DNA of 64,000 bases from assembly GCF_006704125.1 (NCBI RefSeq), contig NZ_VIGH01000010.1, positions 115,029-179,028 of the forward strand, given 5' to 3'. The notes under the pieces are model-generated. The model searched no databases. It worked only from the letters and a program-made list of their open reading frames with translations, and was not told the origin of the DNA. This document shows positions 60,399 through 64,000 of this stretch, piece after piece. The first letter of the stretch is position 1, and every line of letters starts with the position of its first letter. Position numbers and translations under genes: made by a program. The DNA comes from Rhodococcus spelaei (lineage in GTDB: Bacteria; Actinomycetota; Actinomycetes; Mycobacteriales; Mycobacteriaceae).

Positions 60399-61166
60399 TC
60401 AGCTCGTACCGACCCGTTCGCCGAGCGGCGTCCGCTCTGCGCAGTCGACGCGCCAGAACTTCCAGCCGTCCGCCACCTCGATATCGCCGCTGATGTGGCT
60501 GGCCACCGCGACCGCGGCCGCTGTCGGGTCGTCGAAACGCCGACCCTCCATCGGCCCGCGAGTGACCTCGAGCCGATGCGTCGCCTCGTCGTACCGGCCG
60601 ACGAGGCGATAGCCCTCGAAGTCCGCGACGACGCGAAGACGCACGTCGTCCACCTCGCCGACCACCTGCTTCACCGGAACCGGCCGCCTGCGCACCACAG
60701 CCTCTTCGCCTGCACCCAGCTCCGGGGTGCGGCTCGGGTCCCTGGTCGCCGACAGCCCGAGCAGATCCCACCGCAGGCGTCCGTGCGCGACCCGCTCGAC
60801 CGCGATGGTGTGCGCGCCGGTCCGGGTGCGACCCGGCGCCTCACGCACCCACAAATCGACCTCGCTCTGGATATCCGCCGCCACCTCCTCGGACGGGAGG
60901 ACGAAGAACTCGGGCCGGCTGCCGGCGAGGTCGACGAAGACCCAGAACTGCGACCCGGTGTCGTCGGTCTCGAGGGCCCCGTCCTGTCGTCGCGCCCGCC
61001 AGTCTCCCTCGAGTTTGGTCCGCACCCGCACCACATGAAGGGAGCCGTCGATGCCGCGCACCTGGACCGGGTTCCGTCGGGAATGGGTCAACCGGACTGC
61101 GCGACCACCCCGCTGGGCGACCTCGGTGATGAATGCCTGAATGCCCAGGCTGGCGGTGTTGTCCAT
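60399..61166 (-). CDS. Hypothetical protein with C-terminal DUF4357/RAMA-like region
   Basis: 255 residues from ATG 61166 (MDNTASLGIQAFITEVAQRG); an upstream ATG at 61238 is open. N-terminal ~110 residues: VRVRTKLEGDWRARRQDG, SQFWVFVDLAGSRPEFFVLP, similar to restriction-endonuclease-like accessory domains. The C-terminus (MEGRRFDDPTAAAVAVASHI, ADGWKFWRVD) is like the 'RSANGWTFW' ending of DUF4357/RAMA domains, which bind modified DNA in restriction systems. A possible stand-alone reader or effector; the domain assignment is by eye. Confidence 0.6.
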   Translation of the reverse strand: MDNTASLGIQAFITEVAQRGGRAVRLTHSRRNPVQVRGIDGSLHVVRVRTKLEGDWRARRQDGALETDDTGSQFWVFVDLAGSRPEFFVLPSEEVAADIQSEVDLWVREAPGRTRTGAHTIAVERVAHGRLRWDLLGLSATRDPSRTPELGAGEEAVVRRRPVPVKQVVGEVDDVRLRVVADFEGYRLVGRYDEATHRLEVTRGPMEGRRFDDPTAAAVAVASHISGDIEVADGWKFWRVDCAERTPLGERVGTS

Positions 61167-61317
61167 GATGTGCGTGACCGTCCGTTGCGCTCGACCCGTA
61201 CAAATGGGAGAGCAGTGGGCGACGGGTGACGCAGACACGACTCGGCTCTGTGGTCCACACTACGTGCAGGTCGCCACGTGCAGGTCGTCGCACTCATTTC
61301 CCGGCACATCGCAGTGT

Positions 61318-63105
61318 TCAGTGGTACAAGGCCTCGATCTCGTCGGCGAACCGTTCCGCGACCACGTTCCGCTTGATCTTGAGGGTGGCTGTGAGTTCTC
61401 CGTCGTCCTCCGTGAGGTCTCGGCCGAGGATCGCGAACCTCTTGACGCCCTCGGCGTGCGAGACGGTGGTGTTCGCGTCGTCGACCACCACCTGCAGCGC
61501 TGCCCGCAGTTCAGGGTCGTCGCGGAGAGCGGAGATCGTCGCCCCGTCGCCCTTGCCGTTCTCGACACTCCAGTGCGCCAGCATCTCAGGGTCCACGGTC
61601 AGCAGCGCACCGATGAACGGACGACCGTCGCCGACCACCACGGCCTGTGACACCAGCGGGTGCGAGCGCATCCGGTCCTCGAGCGGCCCCGGCGAGACGT
61701 TCTTCCCACCGGCAGTGATGAGCAGGTCCTTCTTGCGTCCGGTGATGGTCAGGAAGCCGTCCTCGTCGAGGGCGCCGAGATCGCCGGTGCGGAACCACGC
61801 ACCGTCGAACGCCTCGGCGGTGGCCTGCTCGTTGTGCCAGTAGCCACCGAACATCACGCCACCGGAAAGCTCGATCTCTCCGTCCTCTGCGATCCGGATG
61901 CTGTTGCCGCCCATCGGCTGCCCGACGCTGCCGATCCGTTGCGCACCCGGCACGTTCACGCAGTGCGCCGCGGTGGACTCGGTCAGTCCGTAGCCCTCGT
62001 AGATCGGCACCCCGACGCCGCGGAAGAAGTGACCCAGTCGCGGCATCAGGGCTCCGCCACCGGAGATGGCCCACCAGCATTCACCACCGAGTGCCGTCCG
62101 CAGCTTCGAGTACACGAGCCGGTCTGCCACCCAGTGCTGCAGCCGCAGCAGCGGTGACGGCTTGCCCTCGTCGAGCGCCTCGCTGTAGCGGACGGCGGTC
62201 TTCTCGGCGAAGTCGAACACCGCCTTCGACACGGCGCCGCCCTGGGCCGCGGACTGCGCGGCGGAATCGCGGACCTTCTCGAACACCCGAGGTACACCGA
62301 GGATGGTGTGCGGCTTGAACCGCTCGAACTGCCCGACGATGGTGCCGAAGTTCGACCAGTGTGCCTGCGTGCCGCCGGCCTCGAACATCGCGAGTGACAC
62401 CGCGCGGGCCAGGACGTGGGCGAGCGGCAGGAACGTCAGCATGCGATTGCCCGGCTTGGCGACCGTTCCGATGCTGGCGGTCAGGATGCCGCGGACCTCG
62501 GACACGAAGTTCCGGTGCGTGAGCCGACAGCCCTTCGGGCGGCCGGTGGTACCGGAGGTGTACACCAGCGACGCGAGGTCGTCGGCCCGGATCTGCGCCA
62601 CCCGATCTCGGACCACATCGTCGCCGAGATCGCGGCCTGCAGCGAGCAACGCCTCGACCGCGTCGACCTCGATCGACAGTGCATCGACACCGAGACTTGC
62701 GAACGCCCCTGTGTGCCTGTCAGATTCGACGATCGCCAGCACGGCTCCGGAATCCTCGACGATCCAGCGGATCTGTTCGGGCGAGGACGAGTCGTAGATC
62801 GGAACCGACACCGCGCCCGCCGCCCAGATGGCGAAGTCGAAGAGAGTCCACTCGAAGCGAGTGGCTGACAGCAGGACCACTCGGTCCCCCTGCTGCACGC
62901 CGCGCCGGATCAGGCCTTTGGCGACACCGGTGACCAACTCGGCGAAGTCGGTCGCGGTCACGTCGCTCCAGCCGTCCCCGTCGGGGCGGGAGAACAGCAC
63001 CAGATCCGGCGTCGCCCGAGCGTGCCGGTAGACCGACCGGACGATGGCGTCGTCGGCGGCGATGGTGAAGGCGGCGTTGGTCGTGTATTCACGCACTGTG
63101 GTCAT
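61318..63105 (-). CDS. Long-chain fatty-acid-CoA ligase (FadD15-like)
   Basis: 595 residues from ATG 63105; a GTG at 63096 has better ribosome spacing (GGAG nine bases before), so the first three residues are uncertain. Long-chain ACS signatures: SLVYTSGTTGRPKGCRLTHR (P-loop), YEGYGLTESTAAHCVNVPGA, GWF-type GAWFRTGDLGALDEDGFLTI, ITGRKKDLLITAGGKNVSPG, and the C-terminal TATLKIKRNVVAERF with the catalytic Lys. Similar to FadD15/AMP-forming ligases that feed fatty acids into storage or mycolate pathways. Overlaps the upstream marR by 17 bases. Confidence 0.93.
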   Translation of the reverse strand: MTTVREYTTNAAFTIAADDAIVRSVYRHARATPDLVLFSRPDGDGWSDVTATDFAELVTGVAKGLIRRGVQQGDRVVLLSATRFEWTLFDFAIWAAGAVSVPIYDSSSPEQIRWIVEDSGAVLAIVESDRHTGAFASLGVDALSIEVDAVEALLAAGRDLGDDVVRDRVAQIRADDLASLVYTSGTTGRPKGCRLTHRNFVSEVRGILTASIGTVAKPGNRMLTFLPLAHVLARAVSLAMFEAGGTQAHWSNFGTIVGQFERFKPHTILGVPRVFEKVRDSAAQSAAQGGAVSKAVFDFAEKTAVRYSEALDEGKPSPLLRLQHWVADRLVYSKLRTALGGECWWAISGGGALMPRLGHFFRGVGVPIYEGYGLTESTAAHCVNVPGAQRIGSVGQPMGGNSIRIAEDGEIELSGGVMFGGYWHNEQATAEAFDGAWFRTGDLGALDEDGFLTITGRKKDLLITAGGKNVSPGPLEDRMRSHPLVSQAVVVGDGRPFIGALLTVDPEMLAHWSVENGKGDGATISALRDDPELRAALQVVVDDANTTVSHAEGVKRFAILGRDLTEDDGELTATLKIKRNVVAERFADEIEALYH

Positions 63106-63559
63106 CTCCGGTGGTCTCGGTGTTCGTGCGGACAGGGGTGGACGTCGAACGGAAGTGGTGGAGCAGATTCGCGAACTCCGCGACGTCGCCGGTCTGCCAG
63201 TCCCGGACACGGGCGTCCACCTCGGCGCGCCGATCCCGGTCCGCGTCGTCGAGAACGTCGCCGCCACGAACGGTGAGCGTGAGCGGGTGACCCTGACGGA
63301 CCGGGCCGGCTTCGGCATGGACCCAACCAGAGTCGACGCATTGACGGAGTTGCCGCGACACCGTCGAACGATGTACCCCGAACGCGTCGGAGATGTCCGT
63401 GGCACGGCAGCCAGGGTTGCGCGAGATGTACGACAGCACCGAGTGCTGGGCAAAGGTGGGCAGTCCGTCGGCTGGGCGCTCGCCCGTCATGAGCTCGCGG
63501 AGCAGGTTCACGATCTCCTCGTGTACCTGCGCAACAGCCCCGCTCCTATCGTGTTGCAT
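63089..63559 (-). CDS. MarR-family transcriptional regulator
   Basis: 156 residues from ATG 63559 (MQHDRSGAVAQVHEEIVNLL). The wHTH (VLSYISRNPGCRATDISDAF, VHRSTVSRQLRQCVDSGWVH) is complete, with a short wing (AGPVRQGHPLTLTVRGGDVL). The C-terminus is Thr-rich and overlaps the ligase start. It starts on a leaderless promoter with an operator over the start codon, so autorepression of the fadD operon is likely, perhaps relieved by acyl-CoA. Confidence 0.9.
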   Translation of the reverse strand: MQHDRSGAVAQVHEEIVNLLRELMTGERPADGLPTFAQHSVLSYISRNPGCRATDISDAFGVHRSTVSRQLRQCVDSGWVHAEAGPVRQGHPLTLTVRGGDVLDDADRDRRAEVDARVRDWQTGDVAEFANLLHHFRSTSTPVRTNTETTGDDHSA

Positions 63560-63594
63560 TACGCAACTATAACCCGCGAGTCGGGTCAGGTCAG
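63553..63594 (-). promoter_or_regulatory. Leaderless promoter and operator of the marR-fadD operon
   Basis: On the minus strand: -35 CTGACC (63594-63589), 17-base spacer, -10 TATAGT (63571-63566), then six bases to the A of ATG 63559, so the transcript starts at the start codon. The inverted repeat GTTGC-gtaat-GCAAC (63553-63567) overlaps the -10 and the ATG, the expected site for MarR autorepression. Confidence 0.8.
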
Positions 63595-63885
63595 TGGCGC
63601 GGGCCACCGCGGTTGCCCGTAGGCCGCCTGCTGATTGGGTTCGTGGCCTCAGCGCCAGAATTCGGCGAGCCACTCGGAGGGGCTCTGCCTTGCTCGTAGC
63701 CGGCTCGAGCGGCGGGCGGACGCGTCGGGAGGTCCATCAGATTGGTGCCGAATGCGCCGGCGATGACGCCGATCAGCCACGCATTGCCGGCAGATCCGCC
63801 GTCACCGAGGAACAGCGCGCTCGCCCGGGGCGCGTACCCGCCCTGTGGCGTCTACCTGCTGCCCGCGATCGCAATGACCTGGAAA
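63560..63885. other. Region between marR promoter and rrn terminator; possible membrane-protein remnant
   Basis: No intact gene. On the minus strand, about 63813-63690, a short stretch reads GNAWLIGVIAGAFGTNLMDL followed by a Pro/Arg-rich tail, like one membrane helix and a tail of a small membrane protein. No start codon with ribosome site was found, and upstream sequence is not coding. Probably a remnant. Confidence 0.35.
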
Positions 63886-63940
63886 TGCGAAATGCCCCGC
63901 ACCACACCCTCTTACGAGACTGTAGTGCGAGGCATTCGCA
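63886..63940 (-). terminator. rRNA operon terminator hairpin
   Basis: Downstream of the 5S rRNA on the minus strand, GCGAATGCC-TCGCAC (63940-63925 region) pairs with GTGCG-GGGCATTTCGC (63902-63886) with one bulged base and a 22-base loop. A stem of about 14 pairs directly after 5S is what an rrn terminator looks like; a U tract is lacking, as is frequent in actinobacteria. Confidence 0.7.
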
Positions 63941-63945
63941 ATTTA

Positions 63946-64000
63946 TGTTCGGCGGTGTCCTACTCTCCCACACCCTGTCGAGTGCAGTACCATCGGCGCT
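63946..64000 (-). rRNA. rrf: 5S ribosomal RNA, 3' part (5' part lies outside the window)
   Basis: Read on the minus strand, the end of the window gives the conserved 5S 3' half: GCCGATGGTACTGCA..., then GGGTGTGGGAGAGTAGG and ACACCGCCGAACA, typical of Rhodococcus/Nocardia 5S. The 3' end is at about 63946. About 55 of ~118 bases are present. The 23S and 16S genes should lie beyond 64000. Confidence 0.93.

Noticed and set aside
63773..63973. 66-residue frame at the right end
   Set aside because: Overlaps the 5S rRNA and its terminator.
1..64000. Insertion sequences, transposases, tRNA genes, phage genes
   Set aside because: None was found by reading the protein frames and looking for clover-leaf ends; mobile origin of the defence island rests on GC drop and content only.

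Overview
The window is high-GC actinobacterial DNA, best explained as a Rhodococcus or close Nocardiaceae chromosome. Support: many GTG/TTG starts with 1-4 base stop/start overlaps, leaderless promoters, type VII (ESX) secretion substrates, a recC-recB-recD operon, a KstR-type steroid operator, and several acyl-CoA/steroid catabolic genes. It ends inside a 5S rRNA on the minus strand, so an rRNA operon lies beyond position 64000.

Layout. 1-2674: the end of a GNAT gene and a minus-strand, tightly coupled ESX-effector-like operon (SseB/SAV_915-like protein, EspC-like protein, long effector with a glycine-rich C-terminus, small membrane protein). 2675-12422: a lower-GC defence island holding a GmrSD-type DUF262/DUF1524 nuclease, remnants of a large helicase, a DUF2075 helicase-nuclease broken by a G-tract indel, an HNH nuclease with an EVE-like front, and a PLD-helicase-DUF3427 protein coupled to a NUDIX hydrolase. 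12812-15125: a second EspC/WXG effector operon with two small membrane proteins. 15232-18742: YbjN/TY-chaperone-like proteins and two unknown proteins. 18801-19449: a vapBC module with a palindromic operator over a leaderless promoter. 20118-28575: recCBD. 28861-31491: an MBL hydrolase and an acyl-CoA ligase. 31508-33837: a pRiA4b ORF-3-like protein and a frameshifted DUF1266 gene. 33871-41150: a third ESX module built around a 1632-residue Rhs/YD-repeat toxin, its immunity gene and an orphan tip/immunity cassette.

41356-48333 is a fatty-acid/steroid catabolic block (aldehyde dehydrogenase, SDR, enoyl-CoA hydratase, KstD-like dehydrogenase, DAPDH-like oxidoreductase, TetR). A KstR-like box lies between kstD-like and DAPDH-like genes, and related 12-bp operators lie at the TetR and enoyl-CoA hydratase promoters. 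48358-49223 is a deletion scar that beheaded a MarR gene and a divergent epoxide hydrolase. 49239-61166 holds membrane proteins, a MaoC protein, a DJ-1/MarR operon with tandem operators, an MFS exporter, a carboxylesterase, an SDR, a broken F420-type monooxygenase and a lipoprotein. 61318-63559 is a MarR/long-chain acyl-CoA synthetase operon, followed by the rRNA operon end.

The most interesting biology is (i) three independent ESX-linked effector loci sharing one gene order, the third with a recombinable orphan Rhs tip, (ii) the mosaic, partly decayed defence island, and (iii) several regulatory sites readable at base level. Six single-base indels in otherwise convincing genes mean that sequence error must be separated from real decay.
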